The notes: generated by a model not told the origin, from the sequence alone. A DNA stretch of 64,000 bases from Rhodococcoides fascians NBRC 12155 = LMG 3623 (GCF_001894785.1 NZ_BCWW01000018.1:1-64000), one strand, 5' to 3'; counted from the first letter of the stretch, positions 1 through 8,854 are shown. Numbers and translations are program-made.

Positions 1-1
1 C

Positions 2-196
2 GACACGGGCGCTGATCGTTTGGAACGGTTCAGCGAATTGCGAGCGACCATTAGCACCGCCCAAGACGTGCTAGCAGCACAACTTAACAACGCGCAGCCT
101 TCTTCCGTCATGACGCCTAATCCTCAGCAGGCCGTTGTCCCTCGTCCTAAGAAGAAGAGACGTCCCAGCAAACCGCCGAGAGACCCGGGTAATTAA
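2..196 (+). CDS. C-terminal fragment of an unknown protein
   Basis: An open frame enters from the left edge and stops at TAA 194-196, giving 64 visible residues. The fragment is a polar segment (LERFSELRATISTAQDVL, probably helical) followed by a Pro/Lys/Arg-rich tail containing PKKKRRPSKPP, the kind of basic tail that can bind nucleic acid. Codon use is less GC-rich at third positions (AAT, CTT, CCT, TCT) than in the prp genes nearby, which fits acquired DNA. A hairpin follows at 235-264. The family cannot be recognised from this fragment; given the tRNA remnant at 1200 it may belong to a mobile element, but that is inference. Confidence 0.5.
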   Translation, partial: DTGADRLERFSELRATISTAQDVLAAQLNNAQPSSVMTPNPQQAVVPRPKKKRRPSKPPRDPGN

Positions 197-1199
197 ACGC
201 ACGAATGGCAGACTTACCTAGGGTGATGTCTAAGTCCCCACAATCCCAGCCGAGATTGTGGGGAATGCTCTTGGTGTCAATTGAGTACGCCACTCCGTTG
301 CTGTGGACTTCAGGATCAACGATTCCTAAGTGTCACGTAATTCGCTGAAAACAGCTCCACGCTCGAATTTTTCCGCTCAGAGTGGAGGTTACTGTCTACT
401 CAACTCCCATCCTTCTCAGCCGGAGGCTGCTGATTCACCGACAGCGAGCGCCGTCGGCCCCTATCAACGGCCGCAGCCCAAGACCGCCGGTGCTTCTCGC
501 GCACCAATACACAACCAGGCTATCGAGGAGGGCGTCGTCAACATTTCTTGACGGTGCGGTAGCTGCCGTTTCCGCGCGATGTCGTCGTCGACATCGTGTC
601 TGTTGTTGGCAACTCGGTAATTGTTCGCTTCCGTCAGCATCATCGCCGCAGCAAACTCCCGACCTCTGCATTTGGCTGACATCACTGTGTAACACTGCGA
701 CGGCCTCCTCTTTTGGCTCCGCAACTCCAAGACAGATCAAGCAGGCAGAAGGGTGGCGAAATCGCGGCCGCACAAAGGCGGTGACGAAACCTGCCCCTTC
801 GACTGCCGGTGCGGAAGTGCGCTGACGCAAAGTCGTCGCCGGATGGCTAACGCCTCGCCTGGAGCAGCATTTGTCCAACAAGCTGTTGGACCAACGCGTT
901 GGGGTCCCCGTTGCACTTTTCTACTGAGACGGGGACGGTTGTGTTCGCGACGAATGAGTCTCGTTGTCACGAGTCCGCACAGAGCGTCGATCGCCAGGAG
1001 GCTCTCCGTCTACACGATACCGTGGCCGTCCGACACCGATCACGACTGTCCGGTGCCGGAGTACCGGCGGCAGTTCGGTGTCACGAGAGTGTCACAAGTC
1101 GGTACGTTCGGGCATGGACTGGACCGGACAGTGATGCACGAAAAGCGTTGTAAATAAACAGATATCGAGTCCACTGAAGTCTGGGTGGATCCACTTCCA
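197..1199. other. About 1 kb without a credible gene
   Basis: Apart from the hairpin at 235-264, no frame here looks coding. The longest frames (about 75-150 codons on both strands) overlap each other, lack ribosome-binding sites, show no GC bias at third positions and yield Arg/Ser-rich translations typical of shadow frames. The stretch lies between the left-edge gene fragment and the tRNA remnant and may be degenerate mobile-element DNA. Confidence 0.5.
235..264 (+). terminator. Hairpin downstream of the left-edge gene
   Basis: TCCCCACAATC (235-245) and GATTGTGGGGA (254-264) form a perfect 11-bp stem with an 8-nt loop, 38 nt after the preceding stop codon. No U-tract follows, as is common for actinobacterial intrinsic terminators. 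Confidence 0.6.
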
Positions 1200-1248
1200 G
1201 GGACTTAAAATCCGCACAGTGTCGGTTCGAGTCCGACCGGGGGCACCA
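1200..1248 (+). tRNA. 3' half of a tRNA-Leu (TAA anticodon), probable attachment-site remnant
   Basis: The segment holds an anticodon region with TAA in the loop (GGACTTAAAATCC, 1201-1213), a perfect T arm (GTCGG 1221-1225, TTCGAGT loop, CCGAC 1233-1237), the acceptor 3' strand CGGGGGC (1238-1244), discriminator A and encoded CCA (1246-1248). The matching 5' acceptor strand and D arm expected near 1160-1195 are absent, so this is not a working tRNA gene. Integrative elements commonly use tRNA 3' halves as attachment sites and leave such a copy at one end, so this may mark the boundary of an element extending left of the window. Confidence 0.75.
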
Positions 1249-1255
1249 GTGCCGC

Positions 1256-1311
1256 CGAACTCGAAGTTAGGGATGGATTTCGGGCGGATTTCGTCCCTAA
1301 CTTCGAGTTCG
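1256..1311. repeat. 56-bp palindromic repeat, copy 1
   Basis: Arms 1256-1273 and 1294-1311 are perfectly complementary over 18 bp, built on GAACTCGAAGTTAGGGA, around a 20-nt loop. The loop carries two GGATTTCG direct repeats. A second copy with the same architecture lies at 9892-9947. The site sits between the tRNA remnant and the 3' end of prpR, so it may act as a terminator for prpR as well as being a dispersed element. Confidence 0.8.
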
Positions 1312-1399
1312 ACTGAGTTGAGTTGACATACGGGCCAAGGCGTTCCTCGCCGCGTCTGTCGGCTGTCGGGTGTCGATCTCGGATCGTCCCGCACCCTGT

Positions 1400-2827
1400 T
1401 CACGTATAGGGGTAGGGCAGGTCGGTGTCGACGTCTTCGTCGACGAGTAGCTGGCGTCCGAGTTGTGGGAATGCGCGTTGTGAACACGAGGTGCGTTCGC
1501 ACACCTTGCATCCGGGACCGATGGGAATCGATGCGCCAGGGGAGTGCAGCGGTAGGTTGTCGGCGTAGACCAGTTTGTGAGCATAGGCGATGTCACATCC
1601 GAGGCCGATCGCGAAACTTTTCCGTGGTGATCGGTATCCGAGTCCGCCACTGTCGGTCGCGCGCGCAATCCACAGATAGGAGCGGTCGTCGGGCATGGTG
1701 GCGATCTGTGTGAGAATTCGCCCCGATGCCGCGAATGCGTCGTGCACCACCCACAGTGGACAGCTTCCACCTACACGTGAGAAGTGGAATGCACTGGCGG
1801 ACTGACGTTTCGAGATGTTTCCGGCTCGGTCGGTGCGGATGAAGAAGAACGGAACGCCCTTCGCCCCTGGTCGCTGCAGCGTGGACAATCGGTGACACAC
1901 GGTTTCGAAGCCGACCTCGAAGGTCAGCGACAGCAGATCGATGTCGTATCGCAGCGACTCCGCAGCGGCGAGGAACCGTCCGTAGGGCAACAGCAGGGCT
2001 CCGGCGAAATAGTTGGCCAGCCCGACGCGGGCCAGCTCTCGGGCCTGAGTGCTCAGGTTCGTATCGGCATCGACGATCGTGTCGATTGTCGTCGACTGCG
2101 AGAGAAATGCCAGCTGGGTTGCGATCTGGTAGGCGCGTTGCCCGGCGGTCAGTCGACGCGCGAGCAGGAGAGTCCCGCCGGTGTCGTCGAAGATTCGTTT
2201 GGGGCCGAGTGCGCCGGGATCGTCGTCGCCGATAGTCATCGTGATGCCGTGGTCCGCTTCGATGACCCGTGCGAATTGTAGATCGAGCGCCCCGATACTG
2301 AGCCCACTTCGCTCGAAGAGTTCCTCAGCCGCAGTATCCAATTCGGGGATGTGATTGCGCCGGTCATAGAAGAAGTCTCGGACTTCCTCGTAGGGCATCG
2401 GGGCGTGACCGCCCGTCGGGACATCGGGTTTGGGCCCGTCGAGTCCGACCGTGAGCCGATCCATCTGATCGGTCGCTGCATGGAGCTTGCGGTGCAGCGA
2501 CACGAGGGTGCGCCCGATGTCCGGCATGCGCGCGACCAATTCCTGGATGTCGGACATCGACACCTCGCCTCGGTCGGAGGTTTCGGTGAGTACATCGTGC
2601 AGGTCGGCGACGAGGCGAGCGTCGGTGTCGGTGGCGAAGAACGAGGGGTCGAGCTCGAACATCGTGTTGAGCTTGAGCAGTACCTGGACGGTCAGAGGTC
2701 GTTGGTCGTTCTCGAGTTGGTTGAGGTAACTCGGCGAGAGCTCGAGTGTCTTCGCCAGCGCGGACTGCGTCAGCTGTCGTTCCTCGCGTAGGCGACGCAG
2801 CCGCCCGCCTGCGTAGATCTTCTGCAT
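1400..2827 (-). CDS. prpR: PrpR/RamB-family transcriptional regulator of the methylcitrate genes
   Basis: Predicted cytoplasmic regulator that activates prpDBC when propionyl-CoA accumulates. The 475-residue product matches the length of mycobacterial PrpR (about 486). An N-terminal Cro/CI-type helix-turn-helix (about residues 8-62, with LTQSALAKTLELSPSYLNQL) is followed by an IrrE/DUF955-like middle region and a DUF2083-type C-terminal domain. A cysteine cluster (GCKVCERTSC) near residue 450 corresponds to the region that holds an Fe-S cluster in mycobacterial PrpR. The start at 2827 has a good ribosome-binding site (AAGGAGG); longer upstream versions of the frame lack one. It is divergent from prpD across 180 bp containing TTTGC/GCAAA repeats. 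A sister regulator of the RamB type cannot be fully excluded, but the prp context favours PrpR. Confidence 0.88.
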   Translation of the reverse strand: MQKIYAGGRLRRLREERQLTQSALAKTLELSPSYLNQLENDQRPLTVQVLLKLNTMFELDPSFFATDTDARLVADLHDVLTETSDRGEVSMSDIQELVARMPDIGRTLVSLHRKLHAATDQMDRLTVGLDGPKPDVPTGGHAPMPYEEVRDFFYDRRNHIPELDTAAEELFERSGLSIGALDLQFARVIEADHGITMTIGDDDPGALGPKRIFDDTGGTLLLARRLTAGQRAYQIATQLAFLSQSTTIDTIVDADTNLSTQARELARVGLANYFAGALLLPYGRFLAAAESLRYDIDLLSLTFEVGFETVCHRLSTLQRPGAKGVPFFFIRTDRAGNISKRQSASAFHFSRVGGSCPLWVVHDAFAASGRILTQIATMPDDRSYLWIARATDSGGLGYRSPRKSFAIGLGCDIAYAHKLVYADNLPLHSPGASIPIGPGCKVCERTSCSQRAFPQLGRQLLVDEDVDTDLPYPYT

Positions 2828-2875
2828 CTTTGTCGCTGCCTCCTTCGGGTGTCGACACTGTAGCCGAACTGGACT

Positions 2876-2932
2876 TCGCAACATTTGCCGATTTGCAGGA
2901 ATTGCCTCGCAAAAATAGGCATTTGCGATGTC
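2876..2932. promoter_or_regulatory. Cluster of TTTGC/GCAAA elements, candidate PrpR operator
   Basis: The divergent prpR-prpD spacer holds ATTTGCCG (2882-2889), ATTTGCAG (2891-2898), CGCAAAAAT (2909-2917) and ATTTGCGA (2921-2928), so TTTGC recurs on one strand and on the other as GCAAA. RamB/PrpR proteins are known to recognise TTTGCAAA-like half sites, which makes this the likely control region for both genes. The exact promoter elements could not be fixed. Confidence 0.6.
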
Positions 2933-3007
2933 TTCCGCAGGTCCGGACTCGTGCGTAGCTTGTGAATGAAGCGTAGTAAGCCCTTTCATCAGCACGGAGG
3001 ATTTTCT

Positions 3008-4510
3008 GTGAAGACCCATCTCGTACGCACCCGTACATCCGCCGAGGACTTTCCCCAGTCCGAGCACCTGGCTTGGAAGGTCGCCGAGGTCGCCACCGAC
3101 GCAGTGGAGGTACCCGAAGCGGCGGCCGAGATGATCGTCAACCGGATCATCGACAATGCCTCGGTGGCTGCGGCCTCGCTGGTGCGCCGTCCAGTGACGA
3201 GTGCTCGCACACAGGCGCGGGCGCACCCGTACAGCCCCGGTGCCACTGTGTTCGGAATCGGTGGAAAGTACTCACCCGAGTGGTCCGCGTGGGCCAATGG
3301 GGTAGCGGTGCGAGAACTGGACTTCCACGACACGTTCCTCGCCGCCGAGTACTCCCACCCGGGGGACAACATTCCGCCGATCCTCGCAGTCGCCCAGCAC
3401 GCCGGGCGCTCGGGGCGCGATCTGATCCGCGGTCTGGCCACCGGGTACGAGATTCAGATCGACCTCGTTCGCGCAATCTCGTTGCACGAGCACAAGATCG
3501 ACCACGTTGCCCATCTCGGTCCCTCTGCTGCCGCCGGTATCGGCACCCTGCTCGGCCTCGACACCGAAACCATCTACCAGGCCGTCGGGCAAGCGCTGCA
3601 CACCACGACAGCTACCCGTCAGTCCCGCAAGGGGTCGATCTCGAGTTGGAAGGCCTACGCCCCTGCGCTCGCCGGGAAGGTTGCCGTCGAAGCCGTCGAT
3701 CGAGCACTGCGCGGCGAGGGTGCCCCGTCGCCGATCTGGGAGGGTGAGGACGGGGTCATCGCGTGGCTTCTCGGGGGACCGAACGCGGAATATCATGTGC
3801 CGCTTCCCCGCCCGGGTGAAGCCAAGCGTGCAATTCTCGACAGTTACACGAAGGAACACTCCGCCGAGTACCAGAGTCAGGCCCCGATCGACCTCGCCCG
3901 ACGAATGCGGGAAAAGATCTCCGATCTCGAACAGATCGAGACGATCGTGTTGCACACCAGTCACCACACGCATTACGTCATCGGCACCGGCTCGAACGAT
4001 CCACAGAAGTTCGATCCCACCGCCTCCCGGGAAACCCTCGATCACTCGGTGATGTACATCTTCGCAGTCGCGCTCGAGGACGGAATCTGGCATCACGAGC
4101 ACTCGTACGCCCCCGAACGCGCGCAGAGGCCGAACACCGTCGCGTTGTGGAACAAGATCTCGACCGTAGAAGACCCTGAGTGGACGCGCCGATACCACTC
4201 TGTCGATCCGGACGAAAAGGCGTTCGGTGCACGCGCGGAGATCACGCTGAAAGACGGCACGGTCATCGTCGACGAACTCGCGGTCGCCGACGCGCACCCC
4301 CTCGGTGCCCGCCCGTTCGCCCGCGAGCAGTACATCGCGAAGTTCCGTTCGTTGGCCGATGGTGTGATCGCACCCTCGGAACAGGATCGCTTCCTTCGCG
4401 CAGCCGAGCGGGCTCCCGAGCTCGCCGCAGGTGAACTCGATCAGCTGACCTTCACCGTCGCCGACGATGTCCTCGGGAGGGCTCCGAAGACCCCGAAGGG
4501 CATCTTCTGA
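3008..4510 (+). CDS. prpD: 2-methylcitrate dehydratase
   Basis: Second enzyme of the methylcitrate cycle: dehydrates 2-methylcitrate to 2-methylaconitate in the cytoplasm. The 500-residue product is the normal size for PrpD and is a clear MmgE/PrpD-family protein, with the family blocks [25 protein letters not shown] and [15 protein letters not shown]. The GTG at 3008 is preferred because CGGAGG lies 7 nt upstream; an ATG at 2966 would place that site inside the gene. Its TGA overlaps the ATG of prpB (TGATG), and prpC is coupled the same way, so the three genes form one operon divergent from prpR. Confidence 0.95.
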   Translation: MKTHLVRTRTSAEDFPQSEHLAWKVAEVATDAVEVPEAAAEMIVNRIIDNASVAAASLVRRPVTSARTQARAHPYSPGATVFGIGGKYSPEWSAWANGVAVRELDFHDTFLAAEYSHPGDNIPPILAVAQHAGRSGRDLIRGLATGYEIQIDLVRAISLHEHKIDHVAHLGPSAAAGIGTLLGLDTETIYQAVGQALHTTTATRQSRKGSISSWKAYAPALAGKVAVEAVDRALRGEGAPSPIWEGEDGVIAWLLGGPNAEYHVPLPRPGEAKRAILDSYTKEHSAEYQSQAPIDLARRMREKISDLEQIETIVLHTSHHTHYVIGTGSNDPQKFDPTASRETLDHSVMYIFAVALEDGIWHHEHSYAPERAQRPNTVALWNKISTVEDPEWTRRYHSVDPDEKAFGARAEITLKDGTVIVDELAVADAHPLGARPFAREQYIAKFRSLADGVIAPSEQDRFLRAAERAPELAAGELDQLTFTVADDVLGRAPKTPKGIF

Positions 4511-5421
4511 TGCCGGGCCTCATTGCGGCCTCGACGTCGGCCGCGGACAAGCGTATTGCGTTGCGCGCCACGCTTGCGTCGACGTCGATCACTCGGCTTC
4601 CCGGCGCTATCAACCCGCTGACCGCAAAGTTGATTCAGGAGATCGGCTTCGAGGGGGTCTATATGTCCGGTGGCGCATTCTCTGCCGGGCTCGGTCTGCC
4701 CGACATCGGACTCACCACGTTGACCGAGGTCATCACCCACAGTGCGCAGATCGCGGCCGTCACCGACTTGCCGGTACTGATCGACGCCGACACCGGATTC
4801 GGTGAGCCGATGTCCGCGGCACGCACGGTGCTGGCGGCCGAGGATGCGGGGATCGCTGGGCTGCACCTCGAAGACCAGATCAACCCGAAACGCTGCGGGC
4901 ACCTCGACGGCAAAGCGATTGTCCCGATAGAGGAGATGGTGCGACGCCTCGGCGCGGCCGTCACCGCGCGGCGAGATCCGAACTTCGTCATCTGCGCCCG
5001 CACCGATGCAGCGGGTATCGACGGAATCGACGCCGCGATCGAACGAGCGAAAGCGTACGCGGACGCCGGAGCCGATCTGATCTTCACCGAGGCGCTCGCA
5101 GGGGAAGCCGACTTCGCGAAATTCCGTGCTGCAGTGGACACCCCGCTGCTGGCGAACATGACCGAGTTCGGCAAATCCGAGCTGATCTCCGCGCAGAGAC
5201 TCGCGGACATCGGCTACAACGCTGTCATCTATCCGGTCACCACATTGCGACTGGCCATGGGTGCCATCGAAACCGGACTGCGTGAGATCCACGACCGGGG
5301 AACGCAAAAGGGACTCCTCGACCGGATGCAGACCCGCTCACGTCTGTACGAGTTGCTCGACTACGAGCGTTTCAACGAATTCGATACCGGAATTTTCAAT
5401 TTCAGCTTAGGAGAGCAGTGA
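4510..5421 (+). CDS. prpB: 2-methylisocitrate lyase
   Basis: Cleaves 2-methylisocitrate to pyruvate and succinate, the last step of the methylcitrate cycle. The 303-residue product belongs to the isocitrate lyase/PEP mutase superfamily and carries the signature loop with the catalytic cysteine (NPKRCGH, Cys129) and the metal-binding segment LIDADTGFGEP. It starts within the stop codon of prpD and ends within the start of prpC, showing tight translational coupling. The size is typical and no residue appears to be missing. Confidence 0.95.
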   Translation: MPGLIAASTSAADKRIALRATLASTSITRLPGAINPLTAKLIQEIGFEGVYMSGGAFSAGLGLPDIGLTTLTEVITHSAQIAAVTDLPVLIDADTGFGEPMSAARTVLAAEDAGIAGLHLEDQINPKRCGHLDGKAIVPIEEMVRRLGAAVTARRDPNFVICARTDAAGIDGIDAAIERAKAYADAGADLIFTEALAGEADFAKFRAAVDTPLLANMTEFGKSELISAQRLADIGYNAVIYPVTTLRLAMGAIETGLREIHDRGTQKGLLDRMQTRSRLYELLDYERFNEFDTGIFNFSLGEQ

Positions 5422-6542
5422 TGACCGAGGCGATTCCCACGATCTACAAGGGGCTGGCCGGTGTCGTGGTCGACACCACCGCTATTTCCAAGGTCGTCCC
5501 CGAGACGAACTCGTTGACCTACCGCGGCTACGCCGTGCAAGATCTCGTCGCGTACTGCAATTTCGAGCAGGTCGCCTACTTGTTGTGGCACGGTGAGCTC
5601 CCGTCCCCGCAGCAACTCGAACTGTTTACCCAACGCGAGCGAGCCCAACGGCGAGCAGACCGCTCGTTGCTCTCGCTCGTGACGAAGATGCCCGACAATT
5701 GTCATCCGATGGATGTCGTGCGCACCGCGATCAGCTACCTCGGTGCCGAAGACCCTGCCGAGGAGGACAATTCGGGGTCGGCGAACCTGTCCAAGGCGCT
5801 GCGTATGACGGCAGTGTTGCCGACCATCGTCGCCGCCGACCATCGCCGCCGACACTGCCTCGATCCCATCGCCCCTCATTCGCATCTTGGATTCGCGGAG
5901 AACTTCCTCTACATGTGCTTCGGCTCCGTTCCCGAACCGGAAATCGTCAGGGCCTTCGAGGTTTCCCTGATCCTGTACGCCGAGCACAGCTTCAACGCCT
6001 CCACCTTTGCTGCCCGCGTGGTCACCTCGACACTGTCGGATATCTACAGCGCCGTCACCGCCGCCATCGGAGCGCTGAAGGGTCCGTTGCACGGCGGTGC
6101 CAACGAAGCTGTCATGCGAGACATGCTCGAGATCGACGACCCCGAACGGGCCGCACAGTGGCTGCAGAACAAACTCGCAGCCAAAGACAAGGTCATGGGG
6201 TTCGGTCACCGTGTCTACAAGAACGGCGACTCACGCGTGCCGACGATGAACGCAGCATTCCGCGACGTCGCCGCGGTGACCGGCGGAGACAAGTGGGTGC
6301 GCATGTACGACATTCTCGAAAAGACCATGCACGATGCCACCGGCATCAAACCCAACCTCGATTTTCCTACCGGTCCGACGTACTACCTGATGGGCTTCGA
6401 CATCGACGTGTTCACACCGATTTTCGTCATGAGTCGCATCACCGGTTGGACGGCTCACATCATCGAGCAAGGTGCGTCGAATGCGCTGATCCGACCACTG
6501 AGCCAGTACTCGGGAGTGCCGCAACGCGCTGTCGTCGCCTGA
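5421..6542 (+). CDS. prpC: 2-methylcitrate synthase (citrate synthase family)
   Basis: Condenses propionyl-CoA with oxaloacetate to 2-methylcitrate, the entry step of the cycle. The 373-residue product has the citrate synthase catalytic set: His224 in GPLHGGANE, His263 in GFGHRVYKNGDSR and Asp314 in PNLDFPTG, plus the LYAEHSFNAST block around His189. The ATG at 5421 overlaps the prpB stop (TGATG) and is preceded by TAGGAG. Gene order prpD-prpB-prpC with divergent prpR supports methylcitrate rather than ordinary citrate synthase. The family often accepts acetyl-CoA as well. Confidence 0.94.
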   Translation: MTEAIPTIYKGLAGVVVDTTAISKVVPETNSLTYRGYAVQDLVAYCNFEQVAYLLWHGELPSPQQLELFTQRERAQRRADRSLLSLVTKMPDNCHPMDVVRTAISYLGAEDPAEEDNSGSANLSKALRMTAVLPTIVAADHRRRHCLDPIAPHSHLGFAENFLYMCFGSVPEPEIVRAFEVSLILYAEHSFNASTFAARVVTSTLSDIYSAVTAAIGALKGPLHGGANEAVMRDMLEIDDPERAAQWLQNKLAAKDKVMGFGHRVYKNGDSRVPTMNAAFRDVAAVTGGDKWVRMYDILEKTMHDATGIKPNLDFPTGPTYYLMGFDIDVFTPIFVMSRITGWTAHIIEQGASNALIRPLSQYSGVPQRAVVA

Positions 6543-6660
6543 CGCCGGCCAACCCGTTGGTCCGATTCCCCACTGCACGTCGGGTGGCCGCTGTTCTCGA
6601 CCTGGTCGCTGGATCGAGCCCGCTTTCGACGGCTCGGGTGCGGAGAGATGAACAAGTGCG

Positions 6661-7626
6661 ATGATTTCTGTCATGGCACGGGACGTCACGGGCACGGTGC
6701 GAGGCATTACCCTTCAGCAGTTGCGCTACTTCGTAGAAGTGGCCGCCGAGGGGTCCATCAGTGCCGCGGCGGACTTGCTCTACATCGCGCAACCGACCAT
6801 GTCGGCCGCATTGAAAGACCTGGAACGTCGCGTGGGTCGGACCCTCTTCGTTCGCTCGACCCGTGGGGTGACACTCACGGAGGATGGAACCGAATTTCTC
6901 GGCTACGCGCGCCAGGTGGTCGAGCAATCAGAACTCTTGGAACAGCGGTACCTCGGCCGCGGGCCCGCTCGCCGACTCTTGGCCGTCTCGACTCAGCACT
7001 ACTCATTCGTCGTCGACGCTTTCGTCCGCATGGTGAAAGCCTCTGAGGCTCCGGAGTATTCGTTCAGTCTTCGAGAGTCCCGTACGTGGGAAATCATCGA
7101 GGATGTCCGCACGCTCCGCAGTGAACTCGGTGTCCTCTATCGCAACGAGTTCAATGCAAGCGTGATCGACAAGCTGATTCGCGAAGCGGGTCTTGTTTTC
7201 ACGCCGCTGTTTCTGGCATCGCCGCATATTTTCATCGCTCGCACGAATCCCCTGGCGGGGCGAAAGAGTGTGGAGCTGAGTGACCTCGAAGAATTTCCGC
7301 GTCTCACGTTCGACCAGGGCGCGAACAATTCCTTCTACCTCTCCGAAGAAATACTCTCCACCCGTTCGTCCAAACAAGAAATCCGGGTGAGCGATCGTGC
7401 CACCATCTTCAACCTCATGATCGGTCTGGGCGGATACACGATCTCCACCGGCATTGTCTCGGATGATCTCGATCCGTCCATCGTCGCTGTTCCGCTCGAT
7501 GTCGACGATCGCATCGAGATCGGTTGGATCGGTCATGCCTCGGTGTCTTTGACCGTCCAGGCTCAGCGCTTCGTGGCGGAGATGCGCGACGTCGTGTCTG
7601 GTTTCGGCGTCGACTTATTGACATAG
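6661..7626 (+). CDS. LysR-family transcriptional regulator, likely for mesXD
   Basis: The 321-residue product has the LysR N-terminal winged helix (LQQLRYFVEVAAEGSISAA, with PTMSAALKDLERRVG as recognition region) and a periplasmic-binding-like effector domain from about residue 100. It lies 118 bp after prpC and 230 bp before mesX, in the same direction. Because prpR already serves the prp genes, this regulator more likely controls the methionine genes downstream, but that is context-based. A second in-frame ATG at 6673 is possible. A 9-bp inverted repeat (7620-7628/7663-7671) overlaps its stop codon. Confidence 0.85.
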   Translation: MISVMARDVTGTVRGITLQQLRYFVEVAAEGSISAAADLLYIAQPTMSAALKDLERRVGRTLFVRSTRGVTLTEDGTEFLGYARQVVEQSELLEQRYLGRGPARRLLAVSTQHYSFVVDAFVRMVKASEAPEYSFSLRESRTWEIIEDVRTLRSELGVLYRNEFNASVIDKLIREAGLVFTPLFLASPHIFIARTNPLAGRKSVELSDLEEFPRLTFDQGANNSFYLSEEILSTRSSKQEIRVSDRATIFNLMIGLGGYTISTGIVSDDLDPSIVAVPLDVDDRIEIGWIGHASVSLTVQAQRFVAEMRDVVSGFGVDLLT

Positions 7627-7671
7627 CCATTGCCTATGGCCAGCCATAATCGAGAGTGATTAGGCTATGTC
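7620..7671. promoter_or_regulatory. Long-range inverted repeat at the end of the LysR gene
   Basis: GACATAGCC (7620-7628) and GGCTATGTC (7663-7671) are perfectly complementary and enclose a smaller ATGGC-CA-GCCAT palindrome (7636-7647). The left arm contains the LysR stop codon. It could be a terminator or a LysR binding site for the downstream mesX promoter; the sequence alone does not decide. Confidence 0.4.
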
Positions 7672-7801
7672 GACTGGTCGATTTAGGCTGATGCTCAGGC
7701 CGCTTCGGACAGCTGCCTCCCGGTTCTATGGACCTGAGAAATCGGCCCGACCATCGAGTAACTCGGTCGAAGTGTTGCGAGGGCTCAGGCAGTGAACCCG
7801 T

Positions 7802-7823
7802 GTGGTGACGCGTTCGTCACCAC
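7802..7823 (+). promoter_or_regulatory. Perfect 9-bp hairpin in the mesX leader
   Basis: GTGGTGACG (7802-7810), a CGTT tetraloop and CGTCACCAC (7815-7823) form a stable hairpin 33 nt before the mesX start. Such a structure in a methionine gene leader could control termination or translation. No known SAM or cobalamin riboswitch core was recognised around it. Confidence 0.5.
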
Positions 7824-7856
7824 ATTCACCGCACGTGATTGGGGTTACTAATCAGC

Positions 7857-8828
7857 ATGAGGAACGACTGCACTTTCAGCATCAGCACGACGCGCTTCGG
7901 CGAGGATTACACCCCGTCGACGAACTCGCGTCGCACGACCAACTTTGCGAATCTTGCACGCGGCGAGGATGGTCGACAGAACTTGCGTAACGCGGTGACG
8001 ATGATGAACACCCGTCTCAACGAGGTGGTTCACTGGGACAATCCACGTGGTGACCGCTACGCACTCGAACTCGACATCATCTCGGTGGATCTGCAACTAG
8101 TATCCGTCGGGGCCGACGCCGCATTTCCGGTAATCGAAATTCTCGATGTCGGAATAGTCGATACCACTACCGGCACCCGCACAGAGGGCATCGTCGGAAA
8201 CAACTTCTCCTCATACATTCGCGACCACGATTTCGTTGTTCAGCTCCCGAAGCACCGAGCGACGGGAATTCCGAAAGACTTCGGCGATGTACATGGTCAG
8301 GTCTTTCAGCGTTTTGTCGATTCGCCCGAGTACCGTGAACGGTTCTCGCAACCACCTGTCATCTGTATCAGTGTGTCGACTTCCAGTACCTACCGTCGCC
8401 TCACGAATCATCACCCGGTCGTCGGGCTCGAATACGGGGCAGAGGACACCTCGATCACCGATCAGTACTTCGGAAAAATGGGTCTCGGGGTTCGCTACTT
8501 CATGCCCAAGGGATCCGTCGCTCCCTTGGCGTTCTACCACTGCGGTGACTTGCTCAACGACTATTCGGTCCTGGCACTCGCGGGCACGATCGCGACGATG
8601 GAGACTTTCCAAAAAATCTATCGGCCTGAAATTTACAACGCGAATACTGCTGCCTCGGAGGTCTACCAGCCGAGTCTCGACAACGAAAACTATTCACTTC
8701 CGCAGGTGAGCTACGACCGTGTCGAGCGCAATCGACTTGCGACGACACAGGCAGAGTTCGCCGACGTGAATCTGATGCAACCGTATGGGTCAGTCCTGAA
8801 GCGTTGGGCTACCGATCGATGCGCCTGA
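7857..8828 (+). CDS. mesX: MesX, DUF1852 partner of the folate-independent methionine synthase
   Basis: A 323-residue DUF1852-family protein. In other aerobic bacteria DUF1852 (MesX) is required together with MesD for methionine synthesis that needs neither folate nor cobalamin; its biochemical role is unsettled and may involve supplying the methyl group in an oxygen-dependent way. The sequence begins MRNDCTFSISTTRFGEDY and is soluble, without signal peptide or membrane segments. The ATG at 7857 is chosen over an in-frame TTG at 7839; neither has a strong ribosome-binding site. mesD follows 26 bp later in the same direction, so the two are one transcription unit. Confidence 0.82.
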   Translation: MRNDCTFSISTTRFGEDYTPSTNSRRTTNFANLARGEDGRQNLRNAVTMMNTRLNEVVHWDNPRGDRYALELDIISVDLQLVSVGADAAFPVIEILDVGIVDTTTGTRTEGIVGNNFSSYIRDHDFVVQLPKHRATGIPKDFGDVHGQVFQRFVDSPEYRERFSQPPVICISVSTSSTYRRLTNHHPVVGLEYGAEDTSITDQYFGKMGLGVRYFMPKGSVAPLAFYHCGDLLNDYSVLALAGTIATMETFQKIYRPEIYNANTAASEVYQPSLDNENYSLPQVSYDRVERNRLATTQAEFADVNLMQPYGSVLKRWATDRCA

Positions 8829-8854
8829 CCGAGCGAGACCGAAAGGTAGAAGAG

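Noticed and set aside
330-1157. Several overlapping ORFs of 75-150 codons on both strands
   Set aside because: They lack ribosome-binding sites and coding bias, overlap one another and have Arg/Ser-rich shadow-like translations.
1165-1248. Complete tRNA gene
   Set aside because: The T arm and acceptor 3' strand are intact, but no matching 5' acceptor strand or D arm lies at the required distance upstream.
7627-7856. SAM or cobalamin riboswitch before mesX
   Set aside because: The leader has hairpins but none of the conserved core sequences of the riboswitch classes I can recall were found. Kept only as an unassigned structured leader.
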